Assembly (NCBI GenBank): GCA_964020085.1
Contig: OZ026597.1
Coordinates: 15,287,715-15,351,714 of the forward strand
Direction: 5' to 3'
Length of the DNA stretch: 64,000 bases
From: Micromussa lordhowensis
Taxonomy: Eukaryota > Cnidaria > Anthozoa > Scleractinia > Lobophylliidae
Shown piece by piece: positions 1 to 11,740 of this stretch; position 1 is the first letter of the stretch; each line of letters opens with the position of its first letter. A model generated the notes under the pieces. That model was not told the DNA's origin. It worked only from the letters and a program-made list of their open reading frames with translations, and searched no databases. The position numbers and the translations under genes were made by a program.

Positions 1-303
1 CCGTCTGCGCCCTTGTCTCCGCAGAGAAGGTCCGCGGCTTCGTTTCCATCAGCCTTGGAGTCACTGAACACTAGAGCCGATCCATTTTATCATGGACTAT
101 CTGAGGCGGCTTCTACGACGAAACAACGAGCAAACAGCAGTTACGTACTAAGTGGTAAAGAAACGTCTAGAGACGAAAACGACAATGAAGTCAACAAGGC
201 GTCCAAGAAGCCAAAGCTGAGAAAAAGAAAGATGAGTGCACCCTCAAGATCGGGACTTTACCCAATGACCAATGTCCGTGTAGACATTGAAGCTCTCATT
301 TGA
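1..303 (+). CDS. 3' end of an unrecognised protein-coding gene (partial)
   Basis: The frame is open from the first base (PSAPLSPQRRS...) to a TGA stop at 301-303, giving about 100 C-terminal residues. There is no ATG near the left edge, so this is probably the end of a terminal exon whose upstream part lies outside the window. The tail is Ser- and charge-rich, with a basic KKPKLRKRK patch at about residues 67-75 that could act as a nuclear localisation signal, and it ends in VRVDIEALI. I do not recognise the family. Coding status rests on the open frame, the biased composition and a downstream AATAAA at 1630. A chance open frame is possible. Confidence 0.5.
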   Translation, partial: PSAPLSPQRRSAASFPSALESLNTRADPFYHGLSEAASTTKQRANSSYVLSGKETSRDENDNEVNKASKKPKLRKRKMSAPSRSGLYPMTNVRVDIEALI

Positions 304-1640
304 ACTGACTCCAGGACACTTCGGTGTGAAGCGAAGTAATGGAAAATTAGATATATCATAGAAATTATTTTCAACTATGCATAGCATGGAGATCATTAAA
401 GCTATTGCTTGACTAAATGCTTAATATTTAAGCCAATTGTAAGTGGACTTTGCAGAAGAAGTGAGATCCGTCTGACAGTCTCTCGCAAAGCGTGAATCTC
501 TGCGACATTCAGACCAAGGGGACAGATTTATATTTTTTTTATCTTCTCATGTTAAAGTATATTCCGAAATACAAATTATATTATATACAAAAGCTGGACA
601 AAGATTAATATCTACGTAACATTATTACTAATTGAAACCAGTTCAGGACTTCAGGAGTGATTCATCGTTTTATTGCTACAGTCCTGTTTCGCCGCAAAAG
701 AAAATACGTAACATTATTATATATACATTCATGTAAGTGCCTTACTAGTAGGCCAACAAATTTGACACACCGGTTCAGCTAATATGCGTATATTTTTGCT
801 AAAAAACGCTTGCTATTTACACTGTAGTAATACTTTCATCGTTGTTAGTTATTCGTAATACAATTCGTGCTTTTCCAACCTTGAGGCAACGATGATTATA
901 TGCTACCAAATGAATTAACGGCCACATCTTTTATTTTGAATAACCGAAGAATGTTACCGGTGCAAGGTTCTATATTCAATCTCTCAACATTTTTTTGTAA
1001 CGAAATCGGCTGCAGGACGTTAAAGGATTTACTGTGTTTCATTTTTAGGTCAGGAGTACTTCGAACTTCTTGTCAGATCGCGTGCCTAAATACATTTGCT
1101 CGCGTGATTGACTAATCTGTCGTGATTTTTCATCTTATGAGTTTTTGTGGATTTTCTTTGTATTAAGTTTATCCTCATCTCCTTTACACCCCCCAGTCTC
1201 GAGCTTATTTTTGCAAATGTTTTCGTTCCGGCTTTCAAGGCCCGGCTCATTTTAACACTATTTACGTGTGCTTAAGGAGTTAGGGTTACCCAGTTGCTAG
1301 GGTTACTTCAACTACCGTGCTTATATTGACTTTGCTCAAAACCGAATTACAATTACTGTAGAAAAAAAGCTTTTTGGAAAAGAGCCATGAATCTAGTTAG
1401 CTTTAAATCCACGCTTGCCTCTAGCCAAATTTACTCAGGCTTATCAGTCTAAAGAAAAGAATATATATATTTGTGGTGCATTGACTTAGAAAACTTTATG
1501 ATTAGTTATGTTATGTTTTCATCATTAAGGTAATTAGAGACAAATATTGTAACGTTAACTTAGACAACGGTTATTTCACAAATGTTTTTTCTTTCAGATA
1601 CATATAAAGGTCAAAGTAAACCAACTTCAAATAAATGAAC
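304..1640 (+). other. Probable 3' untranslated region, ending near an AATAAA
   Basis: This AT-rich sequence has no convincing reading frame after the stop at 303. The first well-placed polyadenylation hexamer I noted is AATAAA at 1630-1635, followed by T/GT-rich sequence. Assignment as 3' UTR is inference from position. Confidence 0.35.
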
Positions 1641-4600
1641 TACTCAACATGTTCAGTGCGATTTTTATCTGTTTTATTGGCATTTCGTTCACCCCCAAGA
1701 ACCAGTTTGGTTAATCTAAGCAAAATATTACTTTGGCGCCAAGCAGCCTGCTTCAGCTATCGCCTCAGGCTTGAAAACACATGCAAGTACTAAGGTTACC
1801 TTGTCTCTGAAACATGGTTATGCATGCAGAAAAAGATCTTATCAACAAAGCGACAATCAAAATCTGGCTAAATAAACAGCATCGGGCTGAATTAAAACGG
1901 CCGATTCTCGACTGGAATGCTCAGTTCTACAGATAAGTAGACCGCGTGCAGAACTGATGACCTAACTGATTGTGTTCAATACAACCGTTATTACTTCATC
2001 GATTGACCAGTTTTCAAAACATCAATTACAAATTCAAGATTTTAATTTCGTAGAGTGTACCGGGCAGTGATTGCATCATCTGATCGTTTTTTCCTTCCTG
2101 GCCTATTTCCGACGAATGAAGTAATATATATATTAATAGAGCTGCTCTGCATAGAGGTTGAAGGTCTTTATGCTTCAACAATGCCATCATTCCTAAATAA
2201 ACTGTTGATTTACGAGCACAAATGTAAATCACCGACTAAACTTTTCCCGGTTCCCGCCATGTTGGTAATCCCACTCCCAAAACTCCCTTCTCCCGCGTTC
2301 CGTCCCGTCCTCCCGTAAGCATACCCGCTCCATTTACTCAGTCCCAAGTTTCCGCCTCATGTCCTCTTCCAAGCATCTGTCTTCGACAGACGCATAATAT
2401 AGTACATGTATGGAAGATTCTTCAAACTAGAAGTGTCTTAGACAAAGGACTCATTGTTTGAATCTTCGTCCAAACTGTTGTTGATCCCGACAATTCGCGT
2501 TGTGATCTACCAAACTTCAAATGTTTGATAACGAATCAACTTCTTGACGTGTTCACACTAAGTTGCTAACAACAGTAACACTTCAACAAAACTACGAGCG
2601 GGCCCGATCAGCTCCGACTGATAATTCTCTTGCTCTAGCGAGAAAACAATCATCGGTTGTGGACTACGGTCGTTGTCTAGCTGCCCTTTCAAACTTCAAT
2701 CGAGTGTGATTAACAGAAAAACTCTCCTTCACAAAGTCAATACACAATGACGTATTTGGTAGTGAGAACATAAAAAAATGATCATTTGCGGAAGAAAATC
2801 ACTTTATTTCGATACTGGTTGATTTATCCGACGTACTATATAACAGAAAACAGCAAGTGCATAGGCAGGTAAGGAACATGTGTATGCGGTTGGCCGTACG
2901 CATGACCGGCCAAAATTAAATGGCTTATAAACCTCATTTCCTTACGAGACAAAATATTAATCCTTGTGGCTTATCAAGATCTCTAGTGCTGACATTACTA
3001 TTTCATGATGGGGGTGTTACTAGTAGGAAAGGAAAATTATTTCATAAGCGGATTATGTATTTTGACTTTTCAAAAGCGAGCCCCATGCAGGCGTTAGCAT
3101 CTAAATTATACAAACGAAAGGCAATGAATGATTCACGCTATGTCAAAGGCAATTGATCATGACCTGTTATAGAATTATTCCTCTGCCGGAAAAATGTTGC
3201 CTTGAGTGGTAATTCATGTGCTCCGATAGCAAGCGACAAAGGGAACATAATGAACTCCTTGTTTCTGATCAGTGCGCACAGACTGTTAACATTTCGAAAC
3301 TCCATTTGCAGACAACAATGCCAATCTCGTATGCAGACCGTCAATCTAAAATTTCACTGCTTCACTATAATTGGTTTAGTAAATGCCATCGTCTGGGTGA
3401 GGGCGGTTTTGAAAAGGACAGTCGTGGTGAGTGAAGTTTCTACAGCCTGAGTGAAAGTCATCTTCAGAGTAAAGTGAAGGGTGTGAGTTGTGAGACGATG
3501 AAGTCTGCAACGAGTCTGGTCTGTTCAAACTGATTAGTTAGTTAAGCCAACTGGGATGCTTTGGCTGTAAGACTCGTGTAAATGAAAATCAGAGGTATAA
3601 AAAGAACTGTAGGGAAGTAACTATTTTTGTTTGAATTTAGTACTTGCCAAACTAAATTAGTTAGATACAACAATCAATTGGCAAAACTTACTCTGCCATA
3701 GAACTGGACTTTCAAAGTTAGTTCTTCAAATAGGCTACTGATTTCATCTTTTGCTGTTTCCAACAGATTTTGTCTATCTGTCAACAATTAAAAAGTTCAC
3801 CTCTCCTTCTATACCCTCAGAAACACTGAGTTTTAAATTCCAGAGCCCTCCAATCACAATATATTTCTCGGCGAACATTCCACAATTTAGATTGGGGTGC
3901 CACTACTTGCACATTCTTTTCCCATTTCCTCACCAGTGTCCTTAAGATCAGTACCACTCAGTCACTGCTCATATCTTGGCTTGTTTCCGAATTTGTATCA
4001 CGTGTTTCGGTGAGGGGCTGTGGGCACATTTATTCCAAGGCTAATTGTCTGTTTCGATGTTCTGAGACCACGAGGGAACTGCACTGGCAAAAAAGGCCAT
4101 CTCGTTCTGAATTTGTTGCGCTGTAGATGTGAAAGCGGATGACTCTTGAGTAAGGGACTGCAGTTGTTCTAAGGATGTTGTGCTTAAGCCGACGTTTTAA
4201 CTTTCAGCACAGATTGAGAGTTATATTAGGGCCTACATGTGGCCTGTGACATCATTATTGGTATCATAAATTATAAAAAAGATTCACAGTGCATCTCGAA
4301 ACATGCTTCCTTTGTAGCTCGTTCTCACAAAATCCTCTCTCAACGACCAATTCGTTATGACATTTCTCCTTCAGCTGAGACAGTGCACTTCAGTATGGAC
4401 TTTTCTATTAGATCTTGTGCTAAAGTTGTTTTTCTGAATAGGATTCAAATAGATCTTTCTGAACCTGTACGGCCTAAGATTTTTCAATGGCAGTCAAGTC
4501 CCTACACCTGGCCAAACCCACCTCATGTACCGAGTTGATCATGAGTATTGACAGGAGTCCATAACTGGTATTAATAATTCCACCCTCATCCTTGGAATCA

Positions 4601-5264
4601 CTTGTCACTTTGTGTAAATTGTCTTAAACGACTTCCCCCAATGTATTTTTTAGCGCAAGGTCAGCTAGGTACAGTACCTGTTTTATTGCTGCAGTTAAGT
4701 TGGGGTTTTGTTTTTACGGCGAGATATTCTGCACAGTTTCGTCCATGTTTGCGGAAGCGAGTCGGCTTTCATTTCGTTGTCGTTTCCATTGTCAACCACC
4801 ACTGCCTCTTGGATAAAATAAAAAAAAGTATTTTTTCAATCTTGTCGCACAGAATCTCTGTTGCACAATATTCTAAACTTGTTGCAGCCAGCAGCCGCAT
4901 TTTCTCGCTCTCATCTGATCTCACTGTCTTTCTCGGTACAACCATAGTTGACCATAGTTAGTACTAACTATGGCCGTACAACTCGGTCGAAGTCGCATCA
5001 AGTCCAGCCGGCAGCCACAGTTCAATCTGAGTTGTAAGTTAGTTCAAACAGCCAATGGGTCAACTAGTTCATCGTGAAGTTTTTCTGTTAAGGTGCGTAA
5101 ATTTTACTCACCTAAAAGTATCGCATCCATGACTTGAGGAAGAAATGACGAAGGCGGGAAATAAGCGTTGCATCTGCTACCCAGATCTCCTCAACCTCTT
5201 CCTGTGCCTGCAATAGCTTAGATGTCAGCGGTTCTTATTTGTAAAATTGGCGCTAAAACTCAAA
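1641..5264. other. Intergenic stretch without a recognised gene
   Basis: Only short, compositionally ordinary frames occur here, and none resembles a known family. A C-rich, G-poor block lies at about 2240-2360. A perfect 22-base palindrome (CCATAGTTAGT and its complement) lies at 4952-4973, about 300 bases upstream of the SKA1 start. The last 250 bases presumably hold the SKA1 promoter and 5' leader, but I see no convincing TATA box. Confidence 0.5.
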
Positions 5265-8200
5265 ATGGCGTCCACACTGGATGAAATGGTGGCACTTTTC
5301 ACCACAAAAACGTCGAGTTTAAAGCGATCCATGGAGTTAAGAAGCGCAGGTAAGGTAATCAATAGCAATTTTAAGTTAAATTCTGTAAATTGACTTATTC
5401 AGCTCTGTCGAGTTCTCAACTACTGTTGATCACCCATGTTGATGTTTACGAAATTCGAGTAGAACTACGATCAAGTTGTATACAATGTAATCAATACGTA
5501 AACGCCAGACAGTATTGTTTCTGTGCAACAAGAGTGAGTGCAAAGTATTCTTGGCATAAAATAAAAATACATTGATGTTATTAATAATTGAATTTGTGAA
5601 AAAAAAAAAATCAAAATCAAAGGCAAAAGACATCGTTATTGGAGGATGATTGGAAGAGAAAATACATGTAATAAGGTCATTGATACTACATGTGCATCTA
5701 TCAGTGGTAGATACAGATGTGGACTTTAAAATCATAGTCGGTAGGCAGAGGGATTCTTGATTTCAAACAAAGAAGGGGAGGGGCCTTGCATTCCTTCAAT
5801 AACTAGTGGACCAGGGTCTCATGGGTCCCTATCTTGGAGCCATCACTGATGACATTACATCATCAGATGTGAGATAGGGTGACTTCTTGTTTAGTGAGTC
5901 AATGTTTTAAAAACACACCGATAAGATGGGTTTCGCATGACCAGGGTGCATACATCAATGTCCTTCCTCCAGGTTTGTTATCAAGAAATACACTGGTATG
6001 CATGCTAAGCATTGGGTATGCATCCTAATAAATAGCTTTGTCGTGGTATACTCTTAAATAAACTGGTATAGAATCATACTGGGTGGCAATTTTCTTAGGT
6101 ACAACTCATGTTTGAAGCAGGAGGTTTTGCACTAGGTCAGTTTAATGGGGCTAAATGGTAATTAAATGGCAATTAGGCAAAAATTTAATTAAGTTAATGC
6201 TGGCCAGCAGCCTACATGTGGGGGGTACCGGAAGGAGTTCCAGGGGTGATGCCACATACCCTGCTTACAGTGTCTTGCTCGCTTGTTTTTTGGTTTAGTT
6301 AACTTTTATTTAATTTAGAACTATCCTAAACTGGTCAATACGTCTATTGCGGTGTCTTCATTAATTTTAGCAACACCTGGCAACATAAATCTACATTGTA
6401 TATGGTTGCTCATATAAACTAAATGCATTCTTCTTAAAGGCAATTCTACAAACTGTGATACTACATTGAGGTCAATTGACAGAGAGTTACTGGAAATTGA
6501 AACTGCTTTGGATGCATTCGAAGAGCATGTAGAAAAGGAAAAGAAGTTGCTAGAACAAGGAGAGGTACAGTTTTACATTCAGATATTTTCATTGCACAGT
6601 GTAGTACAAAGCTTGTAAAATCTTGCAGAATCAACATTTTATAGGTATCAAGTCTAGCAGAGTACACTGAACTTAGCAGCGTACTATGCCTGTTTTTAAG
6701 ATGTGCATGTCATGATGAGATACTTTATAGAGCATTAATCGGTATGTGGTCTTTTTTTGCAAACACTAGTTTGTTGTTTACTGACAGTAATTACTTGAAT
6801 GCATTGAATTGAATAAGAATTATTGTTATACTTGTTTACATAATAATCCATGTTTAACTTAATTATTATAGTAATTGCTAATAATAATTAAGTGAAACAT
6901 GAACTGGTTTAGCAGAGCTCCAATGGCCCTAAGGGTCGCCAAGCGAGCACCATTACCATAAGAACAAAACCATATCCTTGCATAAAAATAGACAACTATG
7001 CATTTCTTTTTTCATGGTCAGCCAGGCTAGTGACATGGATCACGGGCATCTGTCCTATAATGATGACGACAACGTTGTGCAACATACTTATGCCAGCTAA
7101 TAGGTTGAGTTTCTGGCCCAAGAAAAAGAAGTGCTTTTTTCCTTTATGGTTAACATTTTCAATCAGGAGCTCTACTTTAGGGCTTGGCTATTAAATCTAT
7201 ATGTTATTTAACATATATTGCGAATACTGTTAATTTGAAGGCAATGAAAGATGTTGCAACAAAATTTAGAGAAAGACTTGAGTATGTGGCATCCAATCTT
7301 CCTTCACATCTGCCTGGAGTGGAAAAGCCGGCTAAAAGGTAATAATTATTAGAATGAAAAAAGTGATTTTCATGAAACTGAATTAGAACGTCATGCTACA
7401 TGTAATCCTTAACAGGTTGATCCTTCTTTAAAAATTTGGACCCAGCATAACTGGTAGTCAGAATCATTATTATATTTATATGTTATTTGACATTTGGGAG
7501 GTCCGTATTGGGAAAAACTGTGCCCGAGGTCTTGAGTGCAGCCCGAGGTCGCAGGCCGAGGGCCATACTCAAGACCAAGGGCACAGTTTTTCCAAATACG
7601 GACCGACCAAGGATGGCAAATAACATGTTTATTTTTTTCTTCGGGACTGCTTTAAAAGCAACTTTTGTGTTGAATTTTTTATTAAAGAAATTCAGCTCAA
7701 ATCTGGCGTACGCGCGCGCATTCACGAAAAATCAAAAATGTCTTTTTTTGCTGTCAGAATCCATAATTGTTTGACCCTGTCCAAAAAGTTTACATTTTAC
7801 ATTGTTTACAACACTTTTACGCTGTTACAAAATGCTTGAAACGTTTCTTCAGTTGGAAATTTCGGAGCGGTCCGTAACTCGGGGTCCGGATGGGAAAATA
7901 CGGACCACTGGAGCGTGCACAATTAGCCAATAAGATTGAAGGATTCAGGATTCCGGACTGCTGAGAAGATGGAGAAAAAAATAAAGTTAAATATTAATCT
8001 AAGAAGCCATTATTACTATAAACACAAAATGCATGTGGTCATTCTTGGACAAATACAAGAAATGCATCTGATTTTCTTAATCTTGGTCTGTTAGAGGCTC
8101 AGAAAGAGAGGAAGTTGTGAAAGAAACTGTACCAAGGTCAAAAAAGACTCGTCGGGCCAAGGAGGCTTCCTGTGACCCTGGATCAGAGCTTCCTAAGTTA

Positions 8201-9353
8201 GCTTACCTCACAGTTGAAGAGTTTGATGAAATACCAAAGTAAGGTTTGACATTATTGAAACAGTAAATTCCTTAATCCCTGGTTACAATCTATCAGGATT
8301 TTTGAAAATGCTCTTCTAAAGATCTTTTGAGGATCTTATTGAGAACTTCAACAAAATCCCCTAAAATCTTTAAGGAGTCTGGCAACAATTTCCAGACCTT
8401 TAAACTGACAGCTTTACTTTGAAGGGTTAATATTACCACTGTTTTACAAGTGATGCTACAATAATATTATGATATCACACAAATGCCCAATCATTAGTAA
8501 ACAAGTTGTGGCCATTCTTTTTATTTAACAGGTTACCATAGCAACATTACAACCTGTTAAAAACACCCTTAATTTTAGCTTCAGGCATCTATAATTCAAA
8601 AATTATGCGAAGAGAGTTCAGAGCGACCTTAAATTTCCGAAAATTCAAAGATTTAGTTAAAGATCTTAGGATCCTTGCAAAATGGAGATCTAGGCAAAGA
8701 TTATCGCCTAAATCCTCATGATGTCAAAAGTCAGAAAGTCATGGAATTTTAAAAGCTCAAAAGAGTACTAACCTTGTATTATGATGACCTAAGACTTGAA
8801 TGTTGAAGCATTTGAAAGAATCCCTAACTGAAGATAAGTGTTTTCTGCAGGTATATCAAAGGGCGAGTCTCGTATGATCAAGCCAATAATGCCATAGATG
8901 AAATCCATAAAGTTATCACAGCAAAGTACAAGATTCTACGTCTTCCTCGTTCAGCCATGGGGGAGCCGGTGATGAAGAAATACAAGGTACATGGACATGA
9001 CTGTTCTTGCCGAATTACATTTTAATAATATTAATCATAATAATTACAATTTCCTCGATTGTGATTGATTTAAAAAACTCCTATTTTCTACTAATTCACT
9101 TGTCAAGCTGTTATCGGAGAGTTTGTTATCGGACAGTTCAATAAGCCAATCAAATTCAAAGTTGTAGTTTTAAATCAACCAATCACATTCAAAATTGTAG
9201 TTTAAATCAACCAATCTCAATTTCAGAGCGACATGAAACAATTTACTTCTTCTTTGTCAGTATTTCAATGCAAATTTTCCCTTTCTTTTATAACTTGGCT
9301 ATTCTTTTCTCGGAAATTGTAATTTTTATGATTAATTGGTAATAAGACTTTGT

Positions 9354-9384
<31 letters not shown>

Positions 9385-11050
9385 GATAAACAAATCGATT
9401 TTGTTATCACTAGTATGATTACAGACCGAATTGGACTCCACTCAGTCCTATTACCATTACTTATCATCTGAAGTTCTTGTAGCAGCACCAGGAGACTAGA
9501 GAAAGAGTCCTCAAGTTTCTCACCCGTACAAAAATGTAACATACATTGTACATATACGTGTATGTCGTAAAGTGTCTGACGTGGCCTGCTCAAGGAGATA
9601 GTTGAGGAATGGACTGCTGGCAGCCGGTCGTTCCCTCTTAAGCCTGGTTCTCATATCCCGCAGGCCTACCTGCGACGTAGTCGCCGGTTACAACTGACAA
9701 CGTTCGGCCATCTGTTCCAGTGGGTCCCCGGCGCATCTGCGATCATTGGATCGCCGACGTACTCAAACTGGCGCGAAATGCTTCATGCGTCACTTTGAAA
9801 ATAAGGAATTGTGGGAAAAATGGAATTGTTACGCCATATTTTGCGTCAGATGATGTTCACATAGAATATTTTCATCGCCGACAACCGCCGGCTTGCCTGC
9901 GAAGTTGAACTCACCTCGACCGGCGGTCAATGCCTGGGACAGATTATGTGTCGGCGATAAATGTTCACATATGCCGCAGCGTTGTCCCAGGCCGTGCCGG
10001 CGGCCATGTCCCAGGTATGTCGGCGGCATATGAGAACCAGGCTTTAGGGTTAAAAAAGTGTGTATCCGTGGCCACGAACGTAAAGGGGCGGTACGGGAAG
10101 CTTCTAACCTCATACTCCCTGCCTGATTTGAGAGAACAACCGACTGCCAGCAGTGAGCAACACGAATGGCGTACTCAGTACAAATGGAACAAACAGGCGA
10201 GAGCGGGAAGATTTGAAGGGTTGTTTTCATTTTTTCAAACCTGAATTTCGTGTTCATTAATACAACCTGTTGCACGTCAATTTCTCAGAGTGCGAGGTGA
10301 ACGCGCAAAACGAAAGAGTGGACAAAACTTGTTTTGCACGCGCTCTCTTTCTCTTGTTCAACACTGAACTCATTTCGCCTTCAATCTGCCATCGTGATCA
10401 TTGAACAGGTACTACTTGGCAAAGGAAGTAATGCTCACGAGTTTCCAAGCATCCTTTTTTTATTTATTTCTTTCGATACTTTGATGATGATTTGCGTAGA
10501 ACAACATTTCCAACATGTACAATTACCTCCCGTTGTGTGTTCTTACAAATTTATCCTCAACCCATTAACGGAATGTTTGCTCTTTCCTTCAGGCTTTTAA
10601 GGAAGCAGAGACTCCGGACACAGAAGGTAATTAGCTAAACGCTGTGGATGATGTTTCCCTTTAAGATTATATATTTACATGAATGTTACAAACACATTTA
10701 CGGCTTATTTTTGAGGAAAATACATCGGTGAGGTTATTGACAGAATAAAAGAGTTCCTGTGCAAATCGTTTAACACACTATTGTATCGCTTGTTTTCAAC
10801 ACAAGTGTTTTGCGTCTCATTTCCTATAACTTGTTCGTTAATCTGAATGATTTAAGCTTACAGGTTGATCGGTATGGTGTTGTTCTTGTGTACAACAGGA
10901 GAGCATTTTTTCATCGATGACGACCTCAAGACTTATTCACAGTTGAAGATGGACTCTACAGGCAGGGCAATACTCACCATGTTAAGACACTGTGGACGAC
11001 TCAGGGAAGTACGAGGCAAAAAACTTTTGAGATATGTACTGAAACTGTAA
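5265..11050 (+). CDS. SKA1: Spindle and kinetochore-associated protein 1
   Basis: Seven exons: 5265-5349, 6440-6564, 7241-7338, 8095-8238, 8851-8986, 10593-10626 and 10899-11050. All have GT-AG borders and compatible phases, and they encode 257 aa against about 255 in human SKA1. Residues 1-70 form a helical coiled-coil region (LRSAGNS, then ELLEIETALDAFEEHVEKEK), which in the family assembles with SKA2 and SKA3. A conserved PSHLPGVEKP stretch and a Lys/Arg-rich linker follow (about residues 90-135). The C-terminal microtubule-binding winged-helix domain (about 140-257) shows FDEIPKYIKGRVSYDQ, ITAKYKILRLPRSAM and LRHCGRLREVRGKKLLRYV, all close to the human protein. Known role: Ska complex, coupling kinetochores to depolymerising microtubules in mitosis. 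Introns carry a foldback repeat, a three-copy dispersed repeat and a Harbinger-like MITE. Exon joining was done by eye. Confidence 0.93.
7494..7609. repeat. Foldback (inverted-repeat) element in SKA1 intron 3
   Basis: Two arms of about 40 bases face each other: GGTCCGTATTGGGAAAAACT on the left and its near complement (AGTTTTTCCAAATACGGACC) on the right, with a GC-rich loop of about 30 bases. Because of the symmetry, the same peptide-like pattern (GRSVxGKTVP) appears on both strands, so the open frames here are not genes. A related GGTCCGT/ACGGACC pair lies at about 7868-7906. Confidence 0.75.
8466..8665. repeat. Dispersed repeat, copy 1 of 3 in this window
   Basis: The blocks CCCAATCATTAGTAAACA, GGTTACCATAGCAACA, CACCCTTAATTTTAGCTT and GACCTTAAATTTCCGAAAATT occur here in the same order as at 38225-38635 and 47710-48105. 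This copy, in SKA1 intron 4, is the most decayed and lacks the long terminal hairpin of the other two. Confidence 0.7.
9337..9461. repeat. Foldback element in SKA1 intron 5
   Basis: Near-perfect inverted arms: TCCAATTCGGTCTGTAATCA at 9358 and its complement ending at 9435, separated by about 30 bases. Weaker pairing (GGTAATA...TATTACC) extends outward to about 9337 and 9461. It looks like a small non-autonomous DNA element; no transposase is present. Confidence 0.75.
9641..10043. mobile_element. Harbinger-like MITE in SKA1 intron 5
   Basis: A 403-base element with terminal inverted repeats AGCCTGGTTCTCATATCCC (left) and AGCCTGGTTCTCATATGCC (right end, complement strand). It is flanked by TTA at 9638-9640 and TTA at 10044-10046. 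A three-base TWA target duplication is the hallmark of PIF/Harbinger transposons, so this is most simply a non-autonomous member. The interior is GC-richer than the intron, contains GCCGGCG-type short repeats, and encodes no transposase. The small open frames inside it (9720-9908, 9930-10244) are not genes. Confidence 0.75.
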
Positions 11051-11153
11051 AGTACAATCTTTATCTGCTTTGTGCCTGGATAGCTGTTGATATTTTTGTT
11101 TGAATTTTGATCTCCGATCGGTCATTCAGTTGATAGGTGCGCTTTGCAGTAAA

Positions 11154-11159
11154 AATAAA
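11154..11159 (+). terminator. SKA1 polyadenylation signal
   Basis: AATAAA lies about 100 bases after the SKA1 stop codon, within AT-rich sequence and with no competing canonical hexamer before it. Confidence 0.6.
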
Positions 11160-11429
11160 CGCAATAATTTTCTGTAAACCGCTACCTACACTGCACATGC
11201 AGCTCTGGTAAAGTTTGGGGTAAAGTCGCTATACATTTAATTTTTTTCCGCGATGCCACTCAAGTAAAATATTCCTAGTTATACGAAAAACATACATCAA
11301 ACACTGCATTTGGGTGATTAAATTAAAGATTGGTCAATTGATAGGCACAATGCTTTAGCTAGAACCACCTTGTAAAAGAAAAATAAACAATATCATATTT
11401 TTTGTATCCACGTGCTACTCTGTTTGGTG

Positions 11430-11740
11430 ACACATTTTGGGGTCACAGACGTAAACGCTTGATCATTTTGTACAACATACTAAACAGTACCACATGAAAG
11501 TGCTGTCGAATAGCTTTAATTCAAGTGGTCTGACATACTGGGATTTCATCCACTTAAAAGTATTGTTCAATAACTTTCATTTTCTAGTAGTGCTCACACA
11601 CTCCGACTGGGCTTGATCCACAGACTTGAACGTCAGCTGCGCCTTGCACAGCATAATGGACCGTACCACGTAGAATTACTGCTCAATAGCTTTCATTTGA
11701 ATGGTCACACTCAAAGGCTAGGACCACCTTGTGAAACATA
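11430..11740. repeat. Degenerate minisatellite, unit roughly 100 bases
   Basis: About three degraded units share AGTACCACATGAAAGT, TCAATAGCTTTCATTTGAAT, GGTCACACT and GATCCACAGACTTGAACG in fixed order. Examples are the ACCAC start at about 11490 and 11660, and the AATAGCTTT/AATAACTTT/AATAGCTTT series at about 11509, 11570 and 11686. Units are divergent, so the array is old or selected only loosely. Confidence 0.65.

Noticed and set aside
7483..7774. Two overlapping frames of 80-95 residues with the same GRSVxGKTVP pattern on both strands
   Set aside because: They are mirror images produced by the foldback repeat; no known family and no splice context.
9720..10275. Three frames of 62-148 residues inside SKA1 intron 5
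   Set aside because: They lie within or across the Harbinger-like MITE and have no family resemblance.
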